Shown one piece after another: positions 28,801 through 41,990 of a stretch of 64,000 nucleotides of DNA. The notes beneath the pieces were generated by a model, which saw nothing but the letters and a program-made list of their open reading frames with translations, was not told where the DNA came from and searched no databases. Both the position numbers and the translations under genes were made by a program. This stretch comes from Rhopalosiphum padi (taxonomy: Eukaryota; Arthropoda; Insecta; Hemiptera; Aphididae): contig NC_083598.1 of NCBI RefSeq assembly GCF_020882245.1, positions 54,349,858 to 54,413,857 on the forward strand, written 5' to 3'. The first letter of the stretch is position 1. Every line of letters begins with the position of its first letter.

Positions 28801-31800
28801 CTTTTATCAGTCATTGAATTTGCTATCGTACTATATATGCTGGCCATGGTAAATTCTTAAACGTTTCACAAAGTAGGTATTCATTTTGTGGTGGGACAGC
28901 GATAATGAGCATAATTAATTCAATTATTGTTTTAATAAATTATGGACATCCGTTTTGGCGACAACATCGTCGATTAAGGAAATCATAAAATATTTCAATT
29001 CGCCCACATTTTATCAATTTATTTATACGTTACTAAATCTCTAATTATCTTTTATCTAGGTCGCATATTGTTCATGGATACAAATGACAGGCTGAACAGT
29101 TGACAACCCTATTTTTAAAGTTATTATTACAAGGTTATTATTTTTAAATATCTTATTAGTTATAATTTATGTATTGTAACTAATGAGGACTGAGGAGAAG
29201 TATATAGGGTATAATTAACCCGTCTACATCCATTTCAATATTTCATGAAATGAAACAGTACGAGTATTGTTTTCTCCACGTCGTAAAATTTCACGATCTG
29301 CATTACATTTTGCGAAAAATATATCTAAACCAAACACATCACAGAAGTCGTTCCGTCATTTGAACATCCACATAGTGAAACCTTATATTACATATAATAA
29401 TAGTAGGTACCAACTATGTTTTTGTTGTTTTTTCGTTAATTTTCTCAACAAATTATTATTATAATAATTAATGTGTGTAGGTATAATTATTAAACACGCT
29501 AGCTATATTTATGAGTTATGAAGATATTTACATATTATATCCATACTATACCAGCTTGTAAAGTACTGTATTAAATATATTTTAATACTTATTAAATTAT
29601 GTACTTGGAAAGTATACTGCATTTGAATACTGTCTTGTACTCTTGTACGTATTTGTGTTTGAAAATCAATTAATCAAATGTCTACTTTTCAAAATTTACA
29701 ATAAATATTAGTCACATTTTATTATTTTAGATTGTTCTTTTATAATTATTGTATTATTTTATTTTTAATTAAAATAAAATCATTAAATATTGATTGAAAA
29801 AATCACTAACATATAAATACAAATTTAACAAACGGTTTTATGCAAGCCGCAAGGGCGGTTACAGATATTTTTAAAAAGAAAAGGAAATAATTTTACATTA
29901 TTCATAGGTATTATATTATATATTTTGTATTATACTCATTATATTACATATTTAATTTATATATTATTATTATATTACATTTATATTCATATTATTTATT
30001 AACTAATAGAGAATAACTAGAATAATTTTAAATTAATTTGACTCAATTATTATTTAACTTATTTAACTCTAAATCAAATGGTAACACGCTCTTCAAGGAT
30101 GTCTATCAGTTCTCAACATCTGCAACTTTGCTTAATTTCAATACATGTATCTACTTTAAAAAAAAAATATTCATAAATTGAATATTTATTTGGATATTGA
30201 TTTATCTATGTCGTAAATTTTAATATTATACTACCATTATGACCAATGACTTAAAATCCTAATCAGTGAAAACTGTGTGAAAAAAAGTGAGAGCAACTGC
30301 TAGTACTTACCCCCTCCCAAGCGACCGCCACGGGTTTTGGTTAAAGTCGAACTTTACGATACTCTCAACAGACACTCGTTTTATCAAGAAACAAATTTAC
30401 TTAAAAACACAATACACAATATCAACTATACCTAAGTTAAATATCGCTTATTCTTAATATATTTTTTATTTTTGTATTTTCCTGAATTCTCTATGACATT
30501 TTTAAATTTCAAAAAATGGCCGATTATTAAGGAAAATTTTAAAAAGTGTAATCATATTTGACATATTAAATATTAATGATTATATCATAGAAGACAATAA
30601 TAGTAGTAAGTTAGTGCACTAATCTTGTCGGGTATTTAACTATACTGTTTTGAAACAGTGTTTTTTCTAAAAATAAACCCCTGATGTAAAACCGATAATA
30701 CCTTCAAATATCAAATCACTCAGTAATCAATTATGGTACGAACAACTTTCTAAAGCAAAGAACGTTGATTCATATACTTGTAATGCTCACGTTGCTGCTG
30801 TAAAATTATATTCTGTTACGAACTTATATACTCCAAACACTTTATTTTTATAGATTAGCGCAATTCATTGCAAGTATATATAGTTAGTATAGGCCATAGG
30901 GAATACCGAAAAAGCCTCAACGGATATAAGAAATGAGTATAAAAATGTTAGGTACCTATGTTTAAATAAATAATAGCCAAAATTAATTATACATGACGTA
31001 TATTATATATATTATATGTATTTACCTAATGTTCTCATAACCTATGCTAGGATCTGATTTATGATTCACGCTTATAATAAAAAAGTAAAAAAAATTGTAA
31101 GATGTAAATAATAATCAGGTACTTATAGAGGTAGTTTTATTTTCATTTACCCATTTCTAATGACAAAAGTCGTATGGAATTGACAAATCATAGTATTAAG
31201 TCATAAAATAAATTCAAATTTTATATTATGTATAGAAGAGAACGAAATATGATTGCAATTGTAAACCTACATATTTGCCGGCTCACGTCTCATTTTCAAC
31301 ACACATTTTTCGAAATTTCTAATATTTGTCCAATCATTTCAAAATATAGACTTTATTTTTTTTCTTATTCAATATTGACGAATGTTGAAGTTTTAACTTT
31401 AGCAGCAAATATTTTGAGTTAATTGATTTTCATCATCATAAAAAAATGTATACTTATTGTTTAAAAATACTTTAGTAATTCAATGAAAAACCTTTTTTTT
31501 ATCATACATTTTCAAATACCTTTTAATACTTACATATAATAACTCACCGTAATTGGAATTTGTGTAGTTGAGTTTTTTTTTTTTTACTTTTTCATCATAT
31601 ACCTATTTTAATTCTTTTTAAAGTGCAAAAAAAGTGTGTAAATACTTAGCATAATTTAAGTACTTAGTAAATACACCCAGCGTATAGGCTACAATACATA
31701 ATTTAAAATTATATAGATTCATTAAAAAAAAAAAAATACCTCAGAATAGTATCTAGGAATTCAGCTAATATTTATGCGTCTTCGTCAATTATATTTATAT

Positions 31801-31970
31801 GTAATTATCGATGGTTATATTTTTTAATTTCTCTTAAAATCCAAGGGGTCGGACATTGGATATTCGACTCATATGCTGTATAATAATAAATTAAAATATG
31901 TGCATAATAATATGGTTTAAAAACAGCATTTATTTATTTTTTACGTAAAATATAATAGTTTTATAGTTTT
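22871..31970. other. AT-rich noncoding DNA with scattered CpG patches
   Basis: Nothing gene-like is supported. CpG-richer patches occur near 23,000-23,290 and 24,930-25,200. An AT microsatellite lies at 25,428-25,449. A short C-rich patch (CCCCCTCCCAAGCGACCGCC) lies near 30,311. Open frames such as 27,062-27,325 (minus) and 24,955-25,206 (plus) lack any family resemblance and are not annotated. Confidence 0.4.
25428..25449. repeat. (AT)n microsatellite
   Basis: A simple AT dinucleotide run. Confidence 0.75.
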
Positions 31971-31979
31971 TTTTCAGCC

Positions 31980-32400
31980 GATTTGCAGGTTTGCTCTCAG
32001 CAAGACTGATGATCTTCCACCGTGTATTATATAATATTATAATATACATGTCATCGGTGGATCGCGTATACGTCTTGTACAGTCGTTTAACGTTTCGACT
32101 GCATAATATAATAATTACTGTTAGGAGGAAATCTTCAGAGCTGTATAGCGCAGTGTTATAGTGCACTTCACTGCCGTTGGCGCAATCGAACTTCATTCGT
32201 CCGGCGATTCGCTCCGTATAAATTATTATTATTCCCATTAACCGAACCGGCTATATTATGACGTCAGTGTGCAGTACACTATTATACGAAACCAGCTAAT
32301 ATGATGGAGTTGAGTCATCGACTGATGTGTTTCGACACGTACCGCTGCGGTTGTTCTAGATGTGTCGTATACGATATACGTGTAGGTTTACGTACTTGTG
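31980..32400. promoter_or_regulatory. CpG-rich island with CRE-like site
   Basis: About 400 bases markedly richer in CpG and GC than the surrounding DNA. A perfect TGACGTCA palindrome (the CRE/ATF consensus) lies at 32,259-32,266. Open frames on both strands (31,930-32,238 minus; 32,301-32,483 plus) do not resemble known proteins. I infer a possible enhancer, promoter or noncoding exon. Nothing in the sequence proves activity. Confidence 0.3.
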
Positions 32401-33023
32401 ACAGTATTTTTTCGTTTGTTAGGATCTTATTTTTTAGATTATATAACTTTTTTACAAATTTCCTTTTAGATCGCTGTTCATAAAGTTATAACATATAATT
32501 TACATCCAAACAATGCGATCGTGTCCCTCTAATCTTCTTATCCAATCAATACTCTCGAGCTTATACTCATACGCAGACAAAGTATTTAAAAAGATCTCTT
32601 TCAAAAATCCGATAATATTTTAAGAATAACCACACATGCCTTTTATTTTTATAGATGAGACGAATTTCCGATAATTGTCCTCCTTTTGTATCGTGCTTGA
32701 TTGATCTTATTGGCGTGAATTCGTGGCATTTTTTTCACTACTGTCAACTATAGGTTTGAGTGGTTTGGCAATAGTTAATTTTTCTAGAAATCAGACTGTC
32801 AGATTATTGTTATACTATAATAGTGTATCAGCAAAAAGTAAGTACAATGGTTTTTCTTTGCCTTCTCTGTACTAAAAAATGGTTGCTACTGAATTTTAGC
32901 TCATTTACTCATGTAATTTAACACATTAAATCGGGTTCATATAAGAACTAATAAGACTCAACTTTTCGTGTTTTTTAGACTTTTGTTTAGAAATGTAAAG
33001 CAGTACACATTTATTTATTTAGG
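32401..33023. other. AT-rich noncoding spacer
   Basis: No gene or element recognised. Confidence 0.4.
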
Positions 33024-33025
33024 TA

Positions 33026-33656
33026 CAGGATAATTCACCTAGCATATTCACCCCTTTTTCTTCGATATTGCAATAATTCAAAATCTAATTTTTTAAATTT
33101 TTAAATGTACTCTGTGGCATTATTTTAAAATGTATGAGATTTTTTTTGTACTGTATCAAATTCAAAATTCAAATGAGTAGTTTTTGAGTTATTAACTTTG
33201 TATACTAAGTGGGTCCATGACAATGAATTTTGAAGATATGAGGGTTATTGTAATTTGAAAGTTTTAATAATTTATATTTATAACAATGTTCTAAGTGCGT
33301 ATAAAAATATACTAGACCCGACATTACATGTATTTTATATTTTTGTAATACTATTTTTTAAGAACTTTTACTCTTAGTATAAGCTTTTTAATAGCTAAAA
33401 ACTACTCGTTCGAATTAAGTTTATCAACATTTAAAAAAACCTTTTTACTAAATAATTTTATTAATTAAAAAAGGGTTTTCATTTGAAAAACAGAAGTTTG
33501 TTTCGCCACAGAACACTTGTTAAACATTTCTAAAAAAATAAGAATTCGAAATTATAGTCTTTAAATATACCTAAACATTGCAAACATAAAAAATTTAATA
33601 AATTAATTATTAAATGAACATATGAGGATGCATTATATGCTTGGTGAATCACCGTG
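33026..33656. mobile_element. TA-flanked foldback DNA transposon, non-autonomous
   Basis: The left end CAGGATAATTCACCTAGCAT and the right end, which reads CACGGTGATTCACCAAGCAT on the minus strand, form terminal inverted repeats. TA flanks both sides (33,024-33,025 and 33,657-33,658). Internal arms fold back as well: about 33,155-33,215, read in reverse, matches 33,361-33,420 (AAAAACTACTCGTTCGAATT core). There is no transposase. The minus-strand frame at 33,633-33,887 takes its last codons from the right terminal repeat, which argues against its being a gene. Superfamily Tc1/mariner is inferred from the TA duplication. Confidence 0.65.
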
Positions 33657-36600
33657 TATAGTGTATACCACGCTGTTTCGAAAAGCACTTATCCTTAAAA
33701 TAACTGTAAATATTACAACGATAAAAAATACTAATAAAACACCTAAATTATAAATTTTTATTAATAATACTATTAATACTGCAATAGTATAAAATAAAAA
33801 GACAGGTGTTGTTATTGATATTGTGATGTTTTCCATAATATGCAGCCTACAATATAGTAAGTTTCCATAAAAGTACCTACTAGGCAATACCCTCTAAATT
33901 GAAACTTTCTCGTCGTGGTATATTAAATGTTTCAAAGTTTATTGTTAAAAATTGCCCACATTAATATATACATATATGTATAATTACATAGGAAAACAAC
34001 AAGAAAAACATTTATTATACGATAATATTTATAATTGAAGGTTTAAAACTTGAAATTTTAATAGACAACAATTTTGTAATATTAATTCAATTGAACTTAA
34101 AAATGTGTATACCTACAATAAAATTTATAATCAACTATAGATTATAATAATCATGTATGTATTTTATAAACAAAAAAATAATATACTTACTATTTAATGA
34201 GTGCTTTTGTTACGAACAATACCTATTGTTTTTATACGCCTTAAAAGTGATTTCTCTTCCCTTGCTGTATGCTGTCTTGCCTATGTCCGAAGTCTGTAAA
34301 GTCAAAGTGTATGAAATTTGATTTGACTATATTGATAAACAATAATGACGTTATAGTAAAATATAGTTTATTTTATAAAATCATAGGTATTTGTATTTAA
34401 AAAAAACGACAGTTTTTAAAACGAATTATATTTCACGGTCGTATTCTCAATAGATATAACTTAAAAAATAATGAAATTAATAATAATATGTGCATCATCT
34501 TGAATATAAATATTTATTTCCTTTTTTGTTATAAACTCGATTTAAAAAAAAATTTTAATTTGTGAAAAGCCATTTTTTTAGATTTAATAATTTATACAAT
34601 TTGCCTAGAAGGGTGATTATGACGATCATATGTAATTACGTAAGTATAATTTTAGCCAGTAGCATCAACTAGTAACTACCATCGGTTTTATTGATCAATC
34701 TTCGAGAAAATAAATCAAATTGGCTACCTCTTTAAAAATAAATTGCTAAATGACCTACGACAAATTATTTATTAAACATACAATATAGAGGAGCCAATGT
34801 TTTATTGTTTCGAATTTAAATTATTCTTTAGGTATTATATTACGTATATTATATCTTGTAACCATTGGCTTTTTTTTTACTATTAATTATTTGATGTCTG
34901 AGTATTACGGCGATACTTTTTCTGAATGTCATTTCCGATGTAGTATTGACATAATATTAATTATACCAACTACCTTGTGAGTGTCCATTCCTTATTTGAG
35001 TATATAGTTCGTTCATTCCAAAGGCCATTCTAGCGAGATTCGCAGTGTCAGCTTATTAACAAGGGGAAAAATTAAGGCAATTTCTACGATAATCGGTGTC
35101 ACCGTGTATCGTATGGTACCATAGATTAAATATAATATTGATACTATAATAGTATATATAATTAATGGCTGTACCCATTACAGTTTTAAATTGGTGTGTA
35201 TTATTATTAATACTTCAATATTTAAGAAGTTCTGATGGCATCAGTCTATACAAAATATGATCTGATCACGCAATAATATTATTTTAGTGGTATATAATGT
35301 ACTAGTCTGGTATATATACTAGATATTCGAATAGTCATGAGAGTTTTTAAAATTTTAAAAACGTGTGATGTCTTTGTTATGACAAAACATTGGTTCACTA
35401 AAACTGTTTATATTTAAAGTGCTCAAATGGCCCCAATGAATATTGCAATAACAGCCAAAATATGAAAGTAGGACAGTCGGTCTTCAAATTAATGAAAAAA
35501 GAATAGGCAATTTTTAATAATCATTGTTCTTAATAGTATTAAACATAAACCACCACAAATACTACACAGATTAAATGGATAAAAGTCAAAAACATATTAT
35601 TTTATATATATTTTTGGAGGCTATAAAGTATGTATGATTTTCTCGTAAATTATTGTTTTCAAATAATATGTACACTATACAATATCAAACGTTTACGAAG
35701 TAGGAGAAGTGAATGTCAACAATTAACAACCAGGAGATTTAAATGCATGAATGAAATACGCCACGATAAATATAGTTGACGCAGTCGAGCAGTTTTTCAA
35801 CACACAACAATTTGTTCAGTGATAATCGTAGGAAATTAATGTTCAAACATAGTATTAAGGCATTGGGCAACACTATTCTGCAATGTAATGAGGTCGATTA
35901 GTACAAAAATTGTTTATTTAGTGAGTAAAAAGAAAGAACCTTTAAGATAAATCGTAATCAATATAATTTTGTAATTAATAAATTAAGTATATTATTCTCC
36001 AACATAATTTAAGAGTAAAAAATATAAATTTAAAGTACCTTAAGATTATAAATTTTAATATTTATAGCAAGGGTACAGGAAAAAATAATATTTAATTAAA
36101 AAAATTAAATAATGATATTGATAATTTATTAACAAAAGTCAATAGCTACCAAAAGAAATTACTTACCTAACCTAACAGTTTGTATTATTATATATGAAAT
36201 AATAACATACCTAATGGAGTTTAAAAAGTTTTCTATTAAGACACATTATAAGTTAAATTCAAAGTAAATAAAGTTATCAAGGAAAATTATGTTTAAAACA
36301 TAAAGTCAACAATTAGAGTTAAGTATTGATTTTTACTTGATTTTATTATTTTAAAAATGGTTTTGTTTAATTAAGTAACTACTAACATAGGGTTGGTACT
36401 TGGTACTCGTAATTTACACGGTTATAACTTATTATAATATAGTTTGGGTCACCCCCAGCTTTCATTTATAATTTTATTTTTTAATTCTGAATTTTAGATG
36501 TTGTAAGTATACTTAAGTACTATATTTTCTTATATACATATATATATATATATGTATATTTAAATTTTTTCTACCATTTCAAAAGTGTTCTGTAGCAGTA

Positions 36601-38490
36601 GGCCTATTAACTACTTTTTATTAATTTATAATCACCTTTTTATCAGTAAATTGTAAATTATATCACTTAATATTTAATGTTTATGTATAGATACCTACCT
36701 ACTATAGCTCTTAATTCGAACGAGTGGTTACCATGTTACAATTTACAAATTGTCAGATTTCCTATAACTCATTCTAATTGTAATTGAGAAGTGTCAGCAT
36801 TAAAAAAAAAAAATGATCTTATTAACAACTTACAGAAAACAATGTGGTTCACATTTGAAAAAAAATAAGTTTGTATACTCCTTAAATAATATAATAAGCC
36901 AAAGTATCTAAACATAATGTGGTCTTTAAGTATAATTAAGAAATACAATTCTCGAAAGTCGGAGTTTAAATCAATTTACATTATACAAGCATCAAAGGAT
37001 AAAAAATTCACCTAATTAGTACTTAGTCAGTATAATATTAACATGTATATAAGTATATAACTGATCGATTATAAGTCGAATTACCGTTTTTCTAATTATT
37101 GTATCGGAAATTGATGACTGATGAGATATGTTCAATCATCATTGTAGACTTCGCTGATCTACTGCGAGATAATGAGTGTACCTACATATAACTCTTCCTT
37201 CGGAAACTATCTATTGTCTGCGATGTCGTAAATCATATGTTATTATTATCGCATCAATCCTTTTAGTATGCATATTCCAAAAATCCAGAGTCCTTGGATA
37301 TATGTGTGGTAATTTTTTTCTCACTCAGATTTAGGTCCACTGTCTATGTACAAAATATAATAATCCAACTGCTTCATCACGCCACACATTATTCTATATA
37401 GTTACCACAATTGTAGTATATAGTGTAACAAGGTATTATGGCCGTTTTTTTTCATTTTTTCGTAATAGCATCTAAAGATAATTGTGTGATTATGTATTAT
37501 GTGACGTGATTACTGTTCTTTTTTTTTTATTCGTCAAACAGACGAAATAAAAGAATTTTAAAAATATTACATTTATAAAAAAAAATTAAATATTACATCA
37601 TTTACATAATATGAACTATGAACAATAAATATATTATTTTTCCGGTTAGCAGATAATATTTTGTATACAACGATATTGTTAATATTTTTGTTTTATATAA
37701 TTATATTTTATAGTTATTATCAAGTACTGATTTTATTTTTACCACTTAGAATACTTAGATGAATGCGGCCAATTCGGGGTCTATCTCAAAAATTGTCGTT
37801 AAATAAAAGTATACCTACAATCTACATAAAACGAACAAAAATGAATAGGCAATAATTGACTTTTTACTACATAAACAGCAAATTGTTTGTTGTTTGCAAA
37901 TTAATAAATAGGATAGTATTTATTATTAGAGTAATACATTTTAGATTTTATTAAAATAATTAGTAATTATTGGAATTAAATGTAACTAATAATACTATTA
38001 TACTAATAATGAAGATTTACATGGTTTATATAGGCGAGTATTATGTATTTATGTAGGTTTTAGGTGCTTTTTTAAATGTTAATTAGGTAAGTACTAATAA
38101 AATAGCAATAATAATATTTATTAATTTTTATACAAACTTATAACTACTAAGTAACTGAGGTTAAAAAAAATAAACTATAGAAGTCGCTCTATTAGTGCTA
38201 TTTTACTCCTTCCCCCACGAAAATGTTTTCTGGATACGGCCCTGCATACAATTTAACTTTATTTATTTTATCTATTAAATATATCATTTTATTCACAGGA
38301 AAAAGTATGTATTATTAGGGCTTACTTATTTTTGTGTAGATCTATTTATGGAACCAGGACAAATAGCCTCCGTAGGTATTTACAGTTAGTAGATGTTTGA
38401 ATCAAACGGTTGTTTGTAGTGCCTATTATACTTAATACTTATATAGTTATAAATATTATTTTAAAGTCATTTTTCAAGTTTATTGATAAT
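33657..38490. other. AT-rich noncoding DNA
   Basis: No supported gene. A TA microsatellite lies at 36,531-36,559. Between about 36,580 and 36,960 there are strings shared with the foldback family (AAGTATCTAAACATAATGTG). A C-rich/GTATCC end at about 38,205-38,246 reads CAGGGCCGTATCCAGAAAAC on the minus strand, which resembles the ends of common insect DNA-transposon repeats. The element body to its left is not distinguishable. Confidence 0.4.
36531..36559. repeat. (TA)n microsatellite
   Basis: A simple TA run, roughly palindromic at its edges (TACATA..TATGTA). Confidence 0.75.
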
Positions 38491-38492
38491 TA

Positions 38493-38678
38493 CAGTAAAA
38501 TCCCGTTACAACGAACTTCAGGGGACCGAATTGTTTTTTCGCTATAACGGAAATTTCGTTGTAATGAAAATTCGAATAAGCTTTTCATAAGCCCTGATTT
38601 TCGGCAGGGGACTTCTATAACTTTCGTTATAACAGGATTTTTCGTTGTATTGGTATTCGTTGTAACGGGAATTTACTG
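38493..38678. mobile_element. MITE with pogo/Tc1-like ends and TA duplication
   Basis: Terminal inverted repeats: left CAGTAAAATCCCGTTACAAC, right reading CAGTAAATTCCCGTTACAAC on the minus strand, continuing GAA on both sides; one mismatch in 23. TA flanks each end (38,491-38,492 and 38,679-38,680). Internal copies of the GTTATAACG/CGTTGTAA motif recur. At 186 bp it has no coding capacity. CAGTA-type ends with GTTA(T/C)AACGAA are known from pogo/Tigger elements, so I infer a pogo-type transposase moved it. Confidence 0.75.
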
Positions 38679-38680
38679 TA

Positions 38681-41600
38681 TTACTTATTTACGATATATT
38701 TTTACTCAATACGAATTAAACTCGAATACCTTTTGAGAAAAGTATTTTTCTTTAGCGTTATTATATTAATTCCTGATTGTTAAAATGACATTGATAGGTG
38801 TTAAAGATTGTCGATTCTTTCTACGATTGTTATCAACACGAATTAAAATATATATTTTAATTCGTGGTTATCAACGTGACAACATGTATTTAAAAATAAA
38901 CCTGGTTGTGGTATTTTATTTAAATATGTACCTACACTTACCACTGTGATGTATACTGATCTTCTACCGTAATATCTAACCTTGATAAGAATTCGGTTAT
39001 TATAATTACCTATACAAAATATTATAATTATAAAATTATAGGTAATAAAATAGTAAATTATTTAGTAATTTTATTAATGTTTTGTTTGATGTGATGAATT
39101 TTATTTGATGTTTACTAATAAATATGACTATCACAGTAGGTATTACACGATTATAAATTAATAATTATAAATTATAATTGTGGACTATTATGTATAAAAT
39201 TCTAATGACTAAAAATAAAATAAAAATATGTGACAGTTTATTGTAAAACTAAATACTACTACTATACGTAATACGTCCATGGCCAGCGGCCGTTACGGAC
39301 ACCGGCCTACCGGGCCAATACACCACTATGTTTGACACTCATTACAAAATTCATGTTTCTTTTAATATTAATACTGTATAATATCTAACTAAGTACTATA
39401 CAAACAAAAATTAGCTAAAATTGGTCTTATATTATTATTATATTGGAAATATTTAAATTTCTAACCCAGCAATACTCCTGCAACATTTTTATTAAATTCT
39501 GCCTAATAAATAATGCATTTCTCCCTCCTTTCCTCAAAACAAATTTAGGTCGTTAATGAATTACTTATTTTTTCCCGGAACTAAATATCAAAATTAACAA
39601 AAATCTAAAATGATATATTATTTGAAACAGTTATGAGTCATAATATAATGTGAAATCATTATTCGTTAAGTCAACTGCAACGCATTTTTGATTTCCTACT
39701 GCAGTTAATGTTACATTTCACTTTAAATAAAGGCAGAAATATTATTTACTATACCCATAACCTACTAATGTCGGTAAGTCTGAAAATACGATTGGAATAT
39801 TTGAAATTTGTCTTACAAATTTTGTTTCATTCAAAAACTATAACTACAATTCTACATATTAGGTATTATCTACGTTATAGTTATGCGTTATCCGATTTCT
39901 AGTACAGACTTTCAGAAATCATATCGCTATACGTTACAACGTCAATCGGAGAAAGATAATGGTACCTACCTAATTTTTGTTACATAAAACGCACTCAAAA
40001 CAGTAGCAATTTGACTTATCGTACGTGCGGCGCGTATTAGGTACTTCTCTGACCCGCTCTACCAGCTTGGTAGTAGGCGTCACCATAATTGCGCTCAGAA
40101 TATTCGTGTACCCATTTAATAAAATTAAGTATAATATAAACTTATAATCCTAACATCCTGTACACTATAAAAAAAAATAGCTTCAGCTTCGTTATTATTA
40201 TATTATTATAGCAATATATATTATTATTGAGACGATAGGAAAAATATTATTTTTAAAAATTTTGAACATTTACAGTATTAAGTATAAGTATGGTTTTACC
40301 AAATGCGTGGTCTTAGAAAATAGTTTTTCAAAAAAAAAAAATGAATATGTTTTGGATTGTTGTCTGTCGACTGTCGACTAGTATAGTACTATGTTTCGTT
40401 CATCGTTACATTACTTTTTGTAATAATCAGTGCTAATATTTATGAGATGAATACTTTGCTACTTTGGTGTAGTTTTGGGATTTTGGCATACTTACGAGTA
40501 TACATAAACTATTATTTCTTACTGAAATTAAGGGACGGCACGACCTAACGCCCGAATTGTTATCATTAAATATGGATTTAAAATTAAAATTTTCATCAAT
40601 AATATCACCAATAATACCTAATTATAAAATATAATTTAGTTTTAATTAAAGCCAGTAAATTAATTATTCGATTACACGATTTTTGTACAGCTTCTACCGT
40701 TCTTATAATATAGTCTCGCCCGCACGTTTGCTGCGGCTCAGTCCGTGTGTCAGGCAATCTCTCTCTTACCGAACGCAATAGGTATAATAATTCCACAGAA
40801 TATATATAAATACGGCATATACTTACAATATAGATACTTATCGAAATATGTGGACTCTTTTAAATAAAGAACAATAACTTTTAACTTCGATATTACTTAT
40901 TTATTTTATTAACACGATATATGTATAATATATGACGTATAAGTATTGAATAAAAGTGTTGATAATTATTTTTTGTTTCTCTGGTTTGATTATCAAAATG
41001 GACGTTTTAATTGTATAATCAAATTGCATTTTAAATAACAATTACATTTTAATTATACATTAAACAAGTGAATATAAATTTATTTTCAATAAAATAAATT
41101 AAATTTTAATATAAAGTAAAAAATATGACATACTTAAAAATATAGTAACGTCTGGAGTATCCTACAATACAAAAGCCCACCACCGGTGTACGTTAAATAA
41201 TTTTATACTTGGGACGCATTTTTTATTATTATATTGAGCTTCTCTACTTGATTTTTCCCATTTAATTCGAACACCGATAAATATGACTAACTATTTAAAA
41301 GTTAACCTAAATTGATTTTACAACGTACACAGCGCTGCAATAATGTACGGTGCGAGTAAAAAAAAAAAATTAGTCATTATTATTTAACAGGTGCTTTTTC
41401 GCTTACGCAATCTCGCATGATACACTTACATAATTATTATTTTCTGATAATGTTTAGTCAAACGTAGTCGTTTGTAACTTTCCAAGTGTACAAAATCTAA
41501 TATAGTTTATATAATTATTATTTTTTTTTTATGTATAGCACAACGTAGGTATTATAGGTACTCGCTACAGTGGTCGAAGTGGGACGGACTCCTGCAGCAG

Positions 41601-41982
41601 TCTCCAGATTGGATTACTACTTCAACAAAACATAATATAGTCAACATTTTTAACAAAAGCAATATTGTAGGTACTTTACCTATCTACAAACTATATAATA
41701 CACAAATTGTGTACAGTTATGTTTAACAACAAATATTCACCTATAATTTATAAGTATGATTTTTTGAGAGAAACATAAATCATAATAATTACATGTATAT
41801 GCTTATACATGCATCGGGTATAAAGTATTTACATAACGCTACGATCTCGTCTACTTTTGTTATGGACCGTTTTGACCTCGTTGACAAATATTGTTACCTA
41901 TGATAGGTAGGTAAGTATAATATGATTGTTCGCGATCGCTAGTTTAACGAGGTGTCATTTATATATTTATATATAATAATGA
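38681..41982. other. Noncoding spacer
   Basis: No supported gene. It holds a perfect 30-bp palindrome at 38,837-38,866, an isolated GC-rich string at 39,276-39,318 (GGCCAGCGGCC and ACCGGCCTACCGGGCC) and CpG-richer patches near 40,020-40,090 and 41,310-41,420. Confidence 0.4.
38837..38866. repeat. Perfect 30-bp palindrome
   Basis: CACGAATTAAAATAT is followed immediately by its exact reverse complement with no loop. The direct repeat TTATCAAC flanks it on both sides (38,830-38,837 and 38,868-38,875). Confidence 0.85.
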
Positions 41983-41990
41983 CTAGGTAC

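Noticed and set aside
31930..32238. Minus-strand frame of 102 aa
   Set aside because: No motif or domain-like pattern. It overlaps a CpG-rich patch and runs into low-complexity K/N/Y sequence at its end.
33633..33887. Minus-strand frame of 84 aa with two hydrophobic stretches, resembling a small membrane protein
   Set aside because: Its last codons and stop lie in the terminal inverted repeat of the foldback transposon at 33,026-33,656. The hydrophobic composition is what AT-rich DNA gives in many frames.
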